The notes under the pieces were generated by a model. That model was not told where the DNA came from, did no database searches, and saw nothing but the letters and a program-made list of their open reading frames with translations. This document shows, piece by piece, positions 25,648 to 33,550 of a stretch of 64,000 bases of DNA; positions within the stretch are counted from its first letter, which is position 1; each line of letters starts with the position of its first letter. Source of the stretch: Alkalibacillus salilacus (GTDB lineage Bacteria > Bacillota > Bacilli > Bacillales > Alkalibacillaceae); NCBI RefSeq assembly GCF_030812915.1, contig NZ_JAUSTQ010000001.1, forward strand, positions 186,001-250,000. The letters run 5' to 3'. A program made the translations under genes and the position numbers.

Positions 25648-27360
25648 TTACCACGTTCGTTGTGGCGGTGAACCTGGTGCTCCATTTATCATCATTTCTA
25701 CGAGCGGTACCACATAGGCCATTGCGATTGTCGCCCACATGAGCAGTATCCATACACTCCATCTTTCCGTCCAATAAGGTAATTTAATTGCATTACCTTC
25801 TTCCGCTTCACCAATTGGGAATTCTTCTTCTCCTTTTGGCGCACGGAACATTAAGTGAAAAACGGTGTAGACTTGCATGATAATTCCAATGGTCATAATG
25901 GTTGCGCCACCCGCTATTAATAGTAGATACGGATCCCATGAAGAGGCTGTTGCATTCCCCATATATTCAGTGAATGCCGTTCGTCTTGGTGCACCGAGTA
26001 AACCAACGTAGTGCATGACGAGTGACATAATTGAAATTCCGATCGCCCAAACTATTGTCGTCCACCATGCAAATCGATTCATTTTCGGTGTTAACTGCCG
26101 TCCGGAAATGTGTGGAATTAACCAATATGATACACCGAAAAACGTCATCGCAGCTGTCATCCCTAGAGTGACGTGGAAGTGACCAACAACCCACAGTGAG
26201 TTGTGTACCACTTGGTTTAATTGATGCATCGTTTGAGCAATTCCCCCAGCACCACCGACGATAAATGATGCCATTGCGATGAATAACGCTAGGAAGCGAG
26301 CATCTTTCCAAGGTAATTTCTTAAACCATCCAAACAATCCTTTGGCACCTTTTTTGCGGCCCGACTTTTCAAAAATGTAGAACATCGCATAGGCTGTCAT
26401 TAGTGATGGGAAACCAATCACCAGACTCATATAAACGTGCATATATTTAATCGGCTCTGAGATCCCTGGGTCTACAATTTGATGGTGAAAACCTCCTGGA
26501 ATGTTAAGGACGACTAATAATACAACGACAACCCGAGTTAACGTATCACTGAAACGAGGACCATCGATAATTTTAGGTGTGATCACGTACCAAGCAGATA
26601 CAGCTGTTAAATACCAAATATTAACTAAAGTATGGCCAAATGCCCAGAATAGAGTTCGTGCTACCATGACATTAATTGTTTCGACCCAACCTAATGTCCA
26701 AGGTATGATCATAAACAGAACTTCAGCGGCTACAAACAAACTTGAAAAGAATAGTAGAACAAAACCGCCGACAGCGAAGAAAGCTAGTATTGGTAAGCGC
26801 TGACCTTTATTCGCCTTACGCCATTTCGCTGCACTAATGAATACTCCAAAACAACTTTGCCAAATACCCAATACAATTAGTGTTAATCCGAGATAAAACC
26901 ATACAGATGCTGCCATGGGTGGATAGAAAGTATACAAAACGGTTGCTTCACCTATTAGAACCTGAGAGACAGCCAATAATGCACCTGCTATTTTTGTCCA
27001 AAAAGCAGACCAACCCAACTTTCTAACCCCATTACTCAGACCATCTAATGTGTTAGATATTCCCGCGTAGAAATAGCCAATCATAAAAAATGATGTGAAT
27101 ATCAACACGAGCAGTAACCCATGGGATGTTAAGACTTGGTAGTAATTAAACCAATAAGGTAATTCGAATAACCCAGCTCGATTGAGCCCTTGTACCAATC
27201 CTAATAAGGCACCCAATAAAAGCGATACAAATGAGACAATCATGTATGCCTTTGCTAATGTTGCATCCTTTCGTTGAACACCCATAAACTTTTTCAAACG
27301 ATCTTTCACATGACCCTTTTCAGTTTGCGGTATTCCTTCTATAGTTTGTTGATTAGTCAT
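25648..27360 (-). CDS. cbaA: Heme-copper catalytic subunit CbaA, probable CuA-type nitric oxide reductase
   Basis: A 570-aa protein with 13 or more membrane helices, closest in pattern to ba3 (B-family) oxidases. The heme and copper ligands are all present: H80 (TSHGLLL), H243 (GHTLVN), H292 and H293 (FHHQ), H394 and H396 (GHFH). The oxidase sequence around the second Cu ligand is GHPIVY, whose Tyr is cross-linked to His. Here it is GHTLVN, with N247 in place of Tyr. Loss of this Tyr marks nitric oxide reductases such as the Bacillus azotoformans CuA-NOR, also encoded as cbaDBA. NO reduction is inferred, and it agrees with the nitrate-respiration context. Confidence 0.85.
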   Translation of the reverse strand: MTNQQTIEGIPQTEKGHVKDRLKKFMGVQRKDATLAKAYMIVSFVSLLLGALLGLVQGLNRAGLFELPYWFNYYQVLTSHGLLLVLIFTSFFMIGYFYAGISNTLDGLSNGVRKLGWSAFWTKIAGALLAVSQVLIGEATVLYTFYPPMAASVWFYLGLTLIVLGIWQSCFGVFISAAKWRKANKGQRLPILAFFAVGGFVLLFFSSLFVAAEVLFMIIPWTLGWVETINVMVARTLFWAFGHTLVNIWYLTAVSAWYVITPKIIDGPRFSDTLTRVVVVLLVVLNIPGGFHHQIVDPGISEPIKYMHVYMSLVIGFPSLMTAYAMFYIFEKSGRKKGAKGLFGWFKKLPWKDARFLALFIAMASFIVGGAGGIAQTMHQLNQVVHNSLWVVGHFHVTLGMTAAMTFFGVSYWLIPHISGRQLTPKMNRFAWWTTIVWAIGISIMSLVMHYVGLLGAPRRTAFTEYMGNATASSWDPYLLLIAGGATIMTIGIIMQVYTVFHLMFRAPKGEEEFPIGEAEEGNAIKLPYWTERWSVWILLMWATIAMAYVVPLVEMMINGAPGSPPQRTW

Positions 27361-27372
27361 AACCTCACCTCC

Positions 27373-27837
27373 CTATCTAATATTAATTTCCGTTGACATC
27401 ATCTCGTGACCAGTTCCACAAAACTCATTACAGATGACAAGGAAATCTCCCGCTTCATCAAATGTTTGCGTCATTCGTGTCACATGACCTGGTGTGATCA
27501 TGGCGTTAAAGTTCGTTCCTGCAATTTGCATACCGTGAACGACATCTTTTGAAGTCATAATGAAATGAACAGTTGACCCTTCCGGAAATTCTAAATCTCT
27601 TGGTGTAAAACTAAATGCCTGCAATGTCATTACAACCTCATATTCCTTATCACCAATTTGCGTGATTCCTGGTTCGTCAAACGGTGCTGTCGAATCTACC
27701 TTTTGAGGATCGATTGTTTCCATATCACTTGGAGGCCCTAAATCCATTGCGAACGCCTGATAACCAACAATTAACGTGAAGCCAATAATAAGAACAGAAG
27801 AAACGGTGAGCCAAATTTTTTCGTATCGATGCATCAT
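27373..27837 (-). CDS. cbaB: CuA-containing subunit II
   Basis: A 154-aa protein with one N-terminal anchor helix (residues 10-28) and a cupredoxin domain. The CuA ligands are H101 (DVVHGM), C136, E138, C140, H144 and M147 (CNEFCGTGHEMM). It receives electrons and passes them to CbaA. One membrane helix rather than two is typical of ba3-type subunit II. GGGAGG lies just before two adjacent ATGs. It precedes cbaA by 12 bases. Confidence 0.93.
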   Translation of the reverse strand: MMHRYEKIWLTVSSVLIIGFTLIVGYQAFAMDLGPPSDMETIDPQKVDSTAPFDEPGITQIGDKEYEVVMTLQAFSFTPRDLEFPEGSTVHFIMTSKDVVHGMQIAGTNFNAMITPGHVTRMTQTFDEAGDFLVICNEFCGTGHEMMSTEINIR

Positions 27838-27868
27838 AAATCCTCCCTATTATTTTCATCTTCAACTT

Positions 27869-28018
27869 TTAGAGGCGAATCATATATAATCCCCAAATCC
27901 CGAACCAAAGCAACACAATAAACAGACCAACAAACACTAAACTTGCCCACATCGCACCTTTACCTGCTTCTACTTGGTCATAAGATGTTTCTGTTTTGTG
28001 TTCATGTTGATTTGCCAT
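27869..28018 (-). CDS. cbaD: Small subunit CbaD (subunit IIa-like)
   Basis: A 49-aa single-helix protein, beginning MANQHEHKTETSYDQ, with a membrane segment at about residues 24-46. It matches the size and position of the small subunit IIa of ba3-type enzymes and of cbaD in cbaDBA clusters. A clear AGGGAGGGG ribosome site lies 5 bases before the ATG. It begins the cbaD-cbaB-cbaA set, and its own promoter lies directly upstream. Confidence 0.82.
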   Translation of the reverse strand: MANQHEHKTETSYDQVEAGKGAMWASLVFVGLFIVLLWFGIWGLYMIRL

Positions 28019-28041
28019 GTTAGCCCCTCCCTTCCACGTCT

Positions 28042-28085
28042 TGTGATAAATTTCACATTTTATAATAAACTTTTGCTTCTAACAA
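28042..28085 (-). promoter_or_regulatory. cbaD promoter with CRP/Fnr-type operator
   Basis: On the minus strand TTGTTA (28080-28085), 17 bases and TAAAAT (28057-28062) form a promoter 39 bases before the cbaD start. The perfect palindrome TGTGA-N6-TCACA (28042-28057) touches the -10 and covers the start point, a repressor position. This is the consensus used by CRP and by B. subtilis Fnr. Confidence 0.55.
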
Positions 28086-28102
28086 AAGTGATACCCATTT
28101 CT

Positions 28103-28990
28103 TTAATAATTCCATATAAGAGCAATCATCCAGGCCATTGCAAAAGCCCAATAATGATAAGCTGCTAGTTTCATTGCTTGAATCGTTTTAAATTGATTAG
28201 CAGTTAATAAATTTTTGATTAACCTTAAAGCGACTGGCAACGCAATGAAAATCAAGAGTGACACAGTTGGAAAAACATTTAAAACAGCCATTAATGGCAT
28301 ATACATATAAAGCATGATGAGAATGGTTAAGTAAACCCATGCGCTGGTATAGCGTCCTAATTGCATAGGGATTGTCATCCTATAGCCAGCATCTTTCTCA
28401 ATGTCTCGGATATTGTTAGCCATAACCATTGTGGCCATAAGTAGCATGAACGGTATGGCAATAAATACTGCATCCATCGTGAACTGATCCACATATAGAG
28501 CAAAGGCAATGCTGACGGGTAAAAGACCTAAACTGATTGACCCTGCGATCTCGCCTAAACCGATTGCAGCTAATGAACGGTTTGTTGCTGAATAAAAGAA
28601 ACCTATAAGCAATCCCAGTAAGCCTAAACTAGCAATAAGACCATAATGATGATCAGCTATAACGAGTGTTAAACTGATAGCTAAAGTGGTTAAAGCCAAA
28701 GCGACAAATGGTATTTGCTCAAGTGAAGGGCCTAGCAACGGTCGCTTATGACAAACTTTCCAGCGATCAACATCTTGCCCTTTTTTAAAATCGAAATAGT
28801 CATTCAACATATTCATCGACCCTTGAATCAATAAACCAATAACTAGTAGCACCCATAACAATAGTATGGAAAAATCTCCTTCTGTTGCTGCATAAGTGGC
28901 GACAGTAAGTGGTGCTATTGATGCGATTAGTGTCATTGGTCTAAATAAGCCAAACCAGTGACGACGGTATAAATAAACTGCTTGCACCAT
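28103..28990 (-). CDS. UbiA-family prenyltransferase, MenA-like
   Basis: A 295-aa membrane protein with about eight helices and both Asp-rich motifs of the UbiA superfamily: NDYFDFKKGQDVD (about residues 63-75) and NNIRDIEKDAGYR (about 190). The first motif is of the 1,4-dihydroxy-2-naphthoate prenyltransferase (MenA) type rather than heme O synthase. It would attach the polyprenyl tail during menaquinone synthesis. Its place in an FNR-box operon with the cba genes is unusual for a housekeeping menA, so it may be a second copy. AAGGAGG precedes the ATG. Confidence 0.8.
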   Translation of the reverse strand: MVQAVYLYRRHWFGLFRPMTLIASIAPLTVATYAATEGDFSILLLWVLLVIGLLIQGSMNMLNDYFDFKKGQDVDRWKVCHKRPLLGPSLEQIPFVALALTTLAISLTLVIADHHYGLIASLGLLGLLIGFFYSATNRSLAAIGLGEIAGSISLGLLPVSIAFALYVDQFTMDAVFIAIPFMLLMATMVMANNIRDIEKDAGYRMTIPMQLGRYTSAWVYLTILIMLYMYMPLMAVLNVFPTVSLLIFIALPVALRLIKNLLTANQFKTIQAMKLAAYHYWAFAMAWMIALIWNY

Positions 28991-29000
28991 TCACACCTCC

Positions 29001-29486
29001 TTAAAACACCATAAGATAAAGTAATGTCATAAACCCTATCCCTTCTATACTGGCAACAAATTGAGCTTTAAATAGCTGCCTGTTCATAAATAACTCGTGA
29101 CCCTTCTCAGCTTGTTGCCAAATAAATGAATCAGCTAGTACTCGTTTCATCATCGGATAACTAACCCAAGTACCCCAAGCTAAGGTCGCAACACCTATAA
29201 CTCCAGCCAACATAAATCTCTTACCATAGTTCGTTGTTATTAAGCTATTAACCGAATTAATGGGTCCTACCCAAACACCTAGTAATACACCAGTTGTAAT
29301 AACAGCTAAACCTAACAACGCAAGGGGGAGATGGGCGTGAGACATAATGTTGTTAATCACTTTCTGTCGTATTAGACCAGATAAGTTCTTTGTTGCCGGG
29401 AAAACTCCCCATCCAATAAACATCACGCCTCCCACCCATAAGATGGCAAAGAAGATGTGCAGAAATAAGATCGAATTGTACAGCAT
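29001..29486 (-). CDS. Four-helix membrane protein, CopD-like
   Basis: A 161-aa protein with four membrane helices. The first begins with LHIFFAILWVGG and the second region has SHAHLPLALLG, resembling the heme/copper-type four-helix CopD/DUF2269 family. It is the first gene after the FNR box at 29541-29554 and lies 10 bases before the menA-like gene. AAGGAGG is 9 bases before the ATG. It may be a small membrane cytochrome or copper-handling component; the role is not known. Confidence 0.7.
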   Translation of the reverse strand: MLYNSILFLHIFFAILWVGGVMFIGWGVFPATKNLSGLIRQKVINNIMSHAHLPLALLGLAVITTGVLLGVWVGPINSVNSLITTNYGKRFMLAGVIGVATLAWGTWVSYPMMKRVLADSFIWQQAEKGHELFMNRQLFKAQFVASIEGIGFMTLLYLMVF

Positions 29487-29512
29487 CTCACTTCGCCTCC
29501 TTCTCTAATTAC

Positions 29513-29554
29513 AGTATAAATAGCAGCGAACTTTAAAACCTTGATTCATATCAA
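29513..29554 (-). promoter_or_regulatory. FNR-dependent promoter of the CopD-like/MenA/cba operon
   Basis: The perfect FNR box TTGAT-TCAT-ATCAA (29541-29554) is centred at 29547.5. A minus-strand -10 TATACT (29513-29518) predicts a start near 29506, placing the box at about -41.5, the class II activation position. No good -35 is needed or seen. Confidence 0.8.
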
Positions 29555-29619
29555 GAAATAGCCAAAATCATCGCTTTGTTTGTTAACGATTTGTGACAAA
29601 GATATTTAATGTTAGAAAC

Positions 29620-29660
29620 TTGATATTTATCAATTTCTTTTAGTCGCTGACTCGTTATAG
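29620..29660 (+). promoter_or_regulatory. FNR-dependent promoter of the small membrane protein
   Basis: A second perfect FNR box TTGAT-ATTT-ATCAA (29620-29633, centre 29626.5). A plus-strand -10 TTATAG (29655-29660) predicts a start near 29667, again placing the box at about -41. The two boxes are 79 bases apart and face opposite directions. Confidence 0.78.
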
Positions 29661-29699
29661 TTAAAACCATAAAGTATTAATAATATGAAAGGTGTGTTA

Positions 29700-29990
29700 A
29701 TGATGGTTGCATTTACTTGGTTTATGATCTTATCTATCATTGCTACAGCTTTGTTCATCATGTTGCGACATTCTTACTTTGTAGCAGGCCAACTAGTGGT
29801 GTTAATATTGGGAATAAATTTAGGTATTTCGATATGGGGTGCTGTTCTTCAATTATTGATTACGGGCTTCGCTCTTTATCGTGTGGTTTACGCTGCACAC
29901 TATAATTACGAATTAATCGAAGAAAAAATCGGGAATAAAGAACGTTATTTTACGATGAATGGTCATCATAGTATTAAGAAGAGATTTTAA
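29700..29990 (+). CDS. Small membrane protein under FNR control
   Basis: A 96-aa protein with two or three membrane helices (residues 3-25 and 30-62) and a polar tail with YFTMNGHHSIKKRF. The ATG at 29700 is chosen because AAAGGTG lies 5 bases upstream; an in-frame ATG at 29685 would cover that site. No family is recognised. The FNR-box promoter directly upstream and the fnr gene directly downstream suggest a role in anaerobic metabolism. Confidence 0.65.
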   Translation: MMVAFTWFMILSIIATALFIMLRHSYFVAGQLVVLILGINLGISIWGAVLQLLITGFALYRVVYAAHYNYELIEEKIGNKERYFTMNGHHSIKKRF

Positions 29991-30054
29991 TTGATGTTTA
30001 TTCTTCTTCGTCATAAACTGAAATAAGAGAGTTGTAGTCGAGGGGGAATGATGG

Positions 30055-30747
30055 ATGAGAACAATCTCATGCAGTTGTGGCGGACAAAACGTTTGTATTC
30101 AAAGTGTTCCGATCTTCAACCATTTAGATATGAATGAAATGAAAAAAATCGCCAGCGCCTCACAACATTATTTATACGAAAAAGGTGAATGGCTAACTCA
30201 CCCTGATGATGAATCAGAACAGTTATATATTGTGTACAACGGGGCAGTCAAAGTTTATCGTTTATCTGAAAATGGCAAAGAACAAGTGATTCGCATCCTT
30301 TATTCTGGTGACTTCACAGGCGACATATCACTTTTTGCTGGAACACCTTCTGATTATTTTGCAGAAGCATTAGAACCATCACGTATATGTGTAATCGATC
30401 GTTCTAGCCTTGAAATGTTCATTGAAAATTATCCAAAAATAGGACTTAAGATGATTAAATCTTACACACTAAGACTAGAAGCAACTGAAAAGCAATTAAG
30501 TGATTTAACAGCTGAACACATTGATACACGTCTAGCAAACTATTTATTGAATCAAATAAAACGCGAAGAAAACCATACCATCCACCTGAAATTATCCAAA
30601 AAAGATTTAGCTTCGTTTCTTGGAACAACTCCTGAAACATTGAGCCGCAAATTAGGCCAATTTCAACAAGCCGGTTGGATTGAGTTAATTGAAAACAAAA
30701 CTATTCACGTTAAAGACCAGAATGCTCTAGAAACAATCGAGACATAA
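30055..30747 (+). CDS. fnr: FNR-type oxygen-responsive transcription activator
   Basis: A 230-aa CRP/FNR protein with an N-terminal sensor region, a cyclic-nucleotide-binding-like barrel (residues 20-130), a dimer helix and a winged helix-turn-helix. Cysteines at 6, 8, 14 and 112 mirror the four cluster ligands of E. coli FNR (three N-terminal, one at the end of the barrel). B. subtilis Fnr instead carries its cysteines at the C-terminus. The recognition helix TPETLSRKLGQFQQAGW has the E-x2-SR pattern that reads TTGAT-N4-ATCAA, and such boxes lie 430-510 bases upstream. AGGGGG lies 8 bases before the ATG. Confidence 0.88.
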   Translation: MRTISCSCGGQNVCIQSVPIFNHLDMNEMKKIASASQHYLYEKGEWLTHPDDESEQLYIVYNGAVKVYRLSENGKEQVIRILYSGDFTGDISLFAGTPSDYFAEALEPSRICVIDRSSLEMFIENYPKIGLKMIKSYTLRLEATEKQLSDLTAEHIDTRLANYLLNQIKREENHTIHLKLSKKDLASFLGTTPETLSRKLGQFQQAGWIELIENKTIHVKDQNALETIET

Positions 30748-30748
30748 T

Positions 30749-30792
30749 AAAAGCACTCCAATGCTCTTCACAGCATTGGAGTGCTTTTTAAA
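30749..30792. terminator. Terminator between fnr and moaA
   Basis: A 17-base perfect stem (30749-30765 with 30772-30788, core GCACTCCAATGCT) with a 6-base loop and T runs on both strands, serving the convergent fnr and moaA. Confidence 0.92.
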
Positions 30793-30809
30793 TCGTGATC
30801 CAACATCAC

Positions 30810-31829
30810 CTATCCACCAATGTAGCTCATGTTGATCTTTTTGTTTTGTCGTTTTTTACGTTGTTCAACACGTTCGTCAGAATAACGGTCTGTTCGGCTT
30901 TCCCAGTTATTCTTAATTAATGAAGCTAATTCTTCATCATCTATTCCATTCCGTAATGGGCCGCGTAAGTCACGTCCAGATACAGCGAATAAACAGTTAA
31001 ACAGTTTACCATCAGATGATAAGCGAATCCGCGTACAACTTGAACAGAACGATTCTGAAACTGATGTAATAAAGCCAACGTCATGTTGTGTGTCTTGATA
31101 ACGATAGCGTGACGCTACCTCACCAAAATAGTCCTTATCAACAGGCTCCAGATCAAAATGTTCCGCTAAACGGTCCACAATCTCCTTCTTCGTCACGACC
31201 TTTTCAAAGCTCCAGCCATTATCATTGCCCACATCCATGAATTCAATAAAACGCAATGTCATACCACGGTCTTTAAAATATTGCGCCATGGGAACAATCT
31301 CTTGCTCGTTGACTCCTTTTTGTACGACCATATTGATTTTAATATGAAAACCAATTTCGTTAGCGTGATCGATGTTTTCTAAAATCTTTTGCGGTCCGAT
31401 GCCTCGTCCGTTTAATTCCCGAAATAGAGAATCATCCAATGCGTCCAGACTAATATTTAGTCGTTTTAAACCAGCGTCATATAAGGCTTGGGCATGTTGC
31501 TTATAAAGTAGCATAGCATTCGTTGTTAGCCCAATATCATCTAATCCATCAATATCATTTAAGCGTCTAATTAAATCGACTAACCCTTTTCGCATTAAAG
31601 GCTCACCACCCGTTAGCCGAATCTTACGCACACCTAATGCGACAAAAGCACGGGCAACCCGCTCAATTTCATCAAACGATAATAATAGATGAGGTTCTAA
31701 AAATTGATAGTCATCACCAAAAACTTCTTTCGGCATGCAATAAGAGCAACGAAATTGGCAACGGTCTGTTACAGAGATACGCAAGTCGCGCATCGGTCGA
31801 TTAAATTGATCAACGATTGTGTTAGTCAT
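30810..31829 (-). CDS. moaA: GTP 3',8-cyclase MoaA
   Basis: A 339-aa radical SAM enzyme for the first step of molybdenum cofactor synthesis (GTP to 3',8-cyclo-7,8-dihydro-GTP, with MoaC). The N-terminal cluster motif is CQFRCSYC. The C-terminal cluster cysteines lie in FCSSCTRIRL and LFNCLF. The protein ends in Gly-Gly, which MoaA needs. It overlaps mobA by 8 bases and is the last gene of the moeA-mobB-moaE-moaD-mobA-moaA operon. Confidence 0.97.
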   Translation of the reverse strand: MTNTIVDQFNRPMRDLRISVTDRCQFRCSYCMPKEVFGDDYQFLEPHLLLSFDEIERVARAFVALGVRKIRLTGGEPLMRKGLVDLIRRLNDIDGLDDIGLTTNAMLLYKQHAQALYDAGLKRLNISLDALDDSLFRELNGRGIGPQKILENIDHANEIGFHIKINMVVQKGVNEQEIVPMAQYFKDRGMTLRFIEFMDVGNDNGWSFEKVVTKKEIVDRLAEHFDLEPVDKDYFGEVASRYRYQDTQHDVGFITSVSESFCSSCTRIRLSSDGKLFNCLFAVSGRDLRGPLRNGIDDEELASLIKNNWESRTDRYSDERVEQRKKRQNKKINMSYIGG

Positions 31830-32397
31830 CCGTGATCATCCTTTCTAAATCCTCCGGAGTATTCATATTCGTGAGCTGAAAGGCATCACTTGAATGGATG
31901 TCAACAGCTTTTCCTTTGACCTTTTCAACAAATGCAAAGACCCGAAAATCGTTCATTTCTAGCTGACGTTCAATTTCAACTTTAGTTCGTGACTGCCAAA
32001 TACTGACTAGTGGGTGGCCACGCCCTTCATATTGGGCATAAATAACAGGTGCATTTTCTTCAGTACTTTGTAACATCCTATATAAAGACACTCTCAATAA
32101 TGGCATGTCGCATGGCGCCACGATATACTCAGAAGCAAGATGTTCAGTCATCGCAGTCCATATGCCAGCTAATGGACCGTTTCCTTTGAAATCGGTAGCA
32201 TCTGTGATGACATCATAATGATTTGGAAACTTATTTATCAACTCTTCACGCGTTACAATAACAACATGATCCGTTATTGCTTGTAACGTCGCATAAACGC
32301 GCTCATAAGCATACTGACCATTGATTGTCGCAAATGCCTTTGGTGAACCGAAACGACGGGAAGCTCCACCAGCTAGTAATATTCCAACACGACTCAT
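31822..32397 (-). CDS. mobA: Molybdenum cofactor guanylyltransferase MobA
   Basis: A 191-aa nucleotidyltransferase with the N-terminal GTP-binding LLAGGASRRFGSPKAF motif and the acidic motif APCDMPLL. It attaches GMP to molybdopterin, forming the bis-MGD cofactor used by NarG. It overlaps moaA by 8 bases and touches moaD at its start. Confidence 0.95.
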   Translation of the reverse strand: MSRVGILLAGGASRRFGSPKAFATINGQYAYERVYATLQAITDHVVIVTREELINKFPNHYDVITDATDFKGNGPLAGIWTAMTEHLASEYIVAPCDMPLLRVSLYRMLQSTEENAPVIYAQYEGRGHPLVSIWQSRTKVEIERQLEMNDFRVFAFVEKVKGKAVDIHSSDAFQLTNMNTPEDLERMITDD

Positions 32398-32630
32398 TAA
32401 CCGCCACTCACAGGTGGAATAAGAGCAATCGTATCATGCGTTTCAATCACTTCATCACGCAGCGCAAATTCCTCGTTAACGGCAAAACGAACACCTGTCA
32501 TCGTCATATTCGGATAACGTTCAGCCAGATTTTCTTCTAACTGACCTAGTGTCATTCCCGCTACGTCCATCGCTTCTTCTTTTCGACCTGTTGCTTCTTT
32601 CAAATTGGCAAAGTATAGCACTTTATTCAT
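32397..32630 (-). CDS. moaD: Molybdopterin synthase sulfur carrier MoaD
   Basis: A 77-aa ubiquitin-fold protein ending in VSGG, whose terminal Gly is thiocarboxylated by MoeB and delivers sulfur to the pterin through MoaE. It overlaps moaE by 8 bases and shares one base with the mobA start. Confidence 0.95.
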   Translation of the reverse strand: MNKVLYFANLKEATGRKEEAMDVAGMTLGQLEENLAERYPNMTMTGVRFAVNEEFALRDEVIETHDTIALIPPVSGG

Positions 32631-33069
32631 TTATGTCCTCCCCTTTTGGCTTCTGGTTTTGATGACCAACCCAATACTCACCATTTTCCCAGTGCTCTTT
32701 TTTCCAGATAGGAACATCTTCTTTCAGTCGTTCAATTGCATACTCATTAGCTTCATACGCAGCTTTACGATGTGGTGAAGAAACAGCTATGACAACAGCA
32801 ATGTCTGAAATATGCAATTCACCAATACGGTGCGCCATTGCTACTCTTGTCTCTGGCCATTTCTCTTCTATTTCTCTACCTATTTGCTCCATCATTTTCT
32901 CCGCCATCGAGGTGTAGGCCTCAAATGATAAATAAACCGTTCGTATGCCTTTGGTCCATTCACGGACATGACCTGTAAAAACGGTCACTCCTCCCGCTTC
33001 AGGACGGACAACATATTCTCGATATCGTTCTGGATCAATTGGTTCTGTTACAACTTCAAACCGTTTCAT
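32623..33069 (-). CDS. moaE: Molybdopterin synthase catalytic subunit MoaE
   Basis: A 148-aa large subunit of molybdopterin synthase. Family motifs are VTVFTGHVREWTKG, AHRIGELHISDIAVVIAVSSPHR and the catalytic Lys region VPIWKKEHWENGEYWVGH. The ATG at 33069 follows AGGTG by 6 bases; a GTG three codons earlier would cover that site. It overlaps mobB by 14 bases. Confidence 0.95.
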   Translation of the reverse strand: MKRFEVVTEPIDPERYREYVVRPEAGGVTVFTGHVREWTKGIRTVYLSFEAYTSMAEKMMEQIGREIEEKWPETRVAMAHRIGELHISDIAVVIAVSSPHRKAAYEANEYAIERLKEDVPIWKKEHWENGEYWVGHQNQKPKGEDINE

Positions 33070-33550
33070 TATTTTCACCTAACCATGTTCGATACCACAT
33101 TCGCATGGTCTCACCTAATTGTTCAGCGTGTGACCATTGCATGTGTTCGATTTGTTGTAAATCTTGTAACACTTGGCGATCTTCCTCATCACGATATAAC
33201 ACGACTTTCGGATAAGGTGCTTCTTTATAGCCTTCTATTAATATGATATCTGTTGGGTACTTTTGTACATAGTCTAACATACTAGCTAGGCCATCTTGTT
33301 CTCCCAGCCTATCATGAATTTGTAATAATCCATTTCCATAGACTAAACTACAATCCGCTCCATGCTCTAGATGTTGCATACTATCAACCGAGGGATCTGG
33401 CGTTTTGAGTTTCGCTTGATGGCCATGATGCTTAATGACACTCACCGTTAAGCCAAGGCGTTTCGTCTCTTCGATTAATAGATTGGTGATTGTTGTTTTT
33501 CCGCTATTTTTAAAGCCGACAATTTGTAAAACATTATTTAATTCGTCCAT
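33056..33550 (-). CDS. mobB: Molybdopterin-guanine dinucleotide adapter MobB
   Basis: A 164-aa GTP-binding protein with the P-loop GFKNSGKTTITNLL (about residue 12), KHHGH near residue 41 and the Walker B-like DIILIEGYKEAPYPKVV. It assists MobA in making bis-MGD. It overlaps moeA by 13 bases. Confidence 0.93.
   Translation of the reverse strand: MDELNNVLQIVGFKNSGKTTITNLLIEETKRLGLTVSVIKHHGHQAKLKTPDPSVDSMQHLEHGADCSLVYGNGLLQIHDRLGEQDGLASMLDYVQKYPTDIILIEGYKEAPYPKVVLYRDEEDRQVLQDLQQIEHMQWSHAEQLGETMRMWYRTWLGENNETV

Noticed and set aside
25648-27360. Call as ordinary ba3 cytochrome c oxidase subunit I
   Set aside because: The overall match is strong but the required active-site Tyr is Asn; context also favours NO reduction.
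28042-28057. TGTGA-N6-TCACA as an activator site for cbaD
   Set aside because: Its position over the start point of the predicted promoter does not fit class I or II activation; repression or coincidence is more likely.
28103-28990. Heme O synthase (CtaB) for the UbiA-family gene
   Set aside because: The first Asp motif NDYFDFKKG is MenA-like; CtaB has a different NN-x-YDRDID-type motif.
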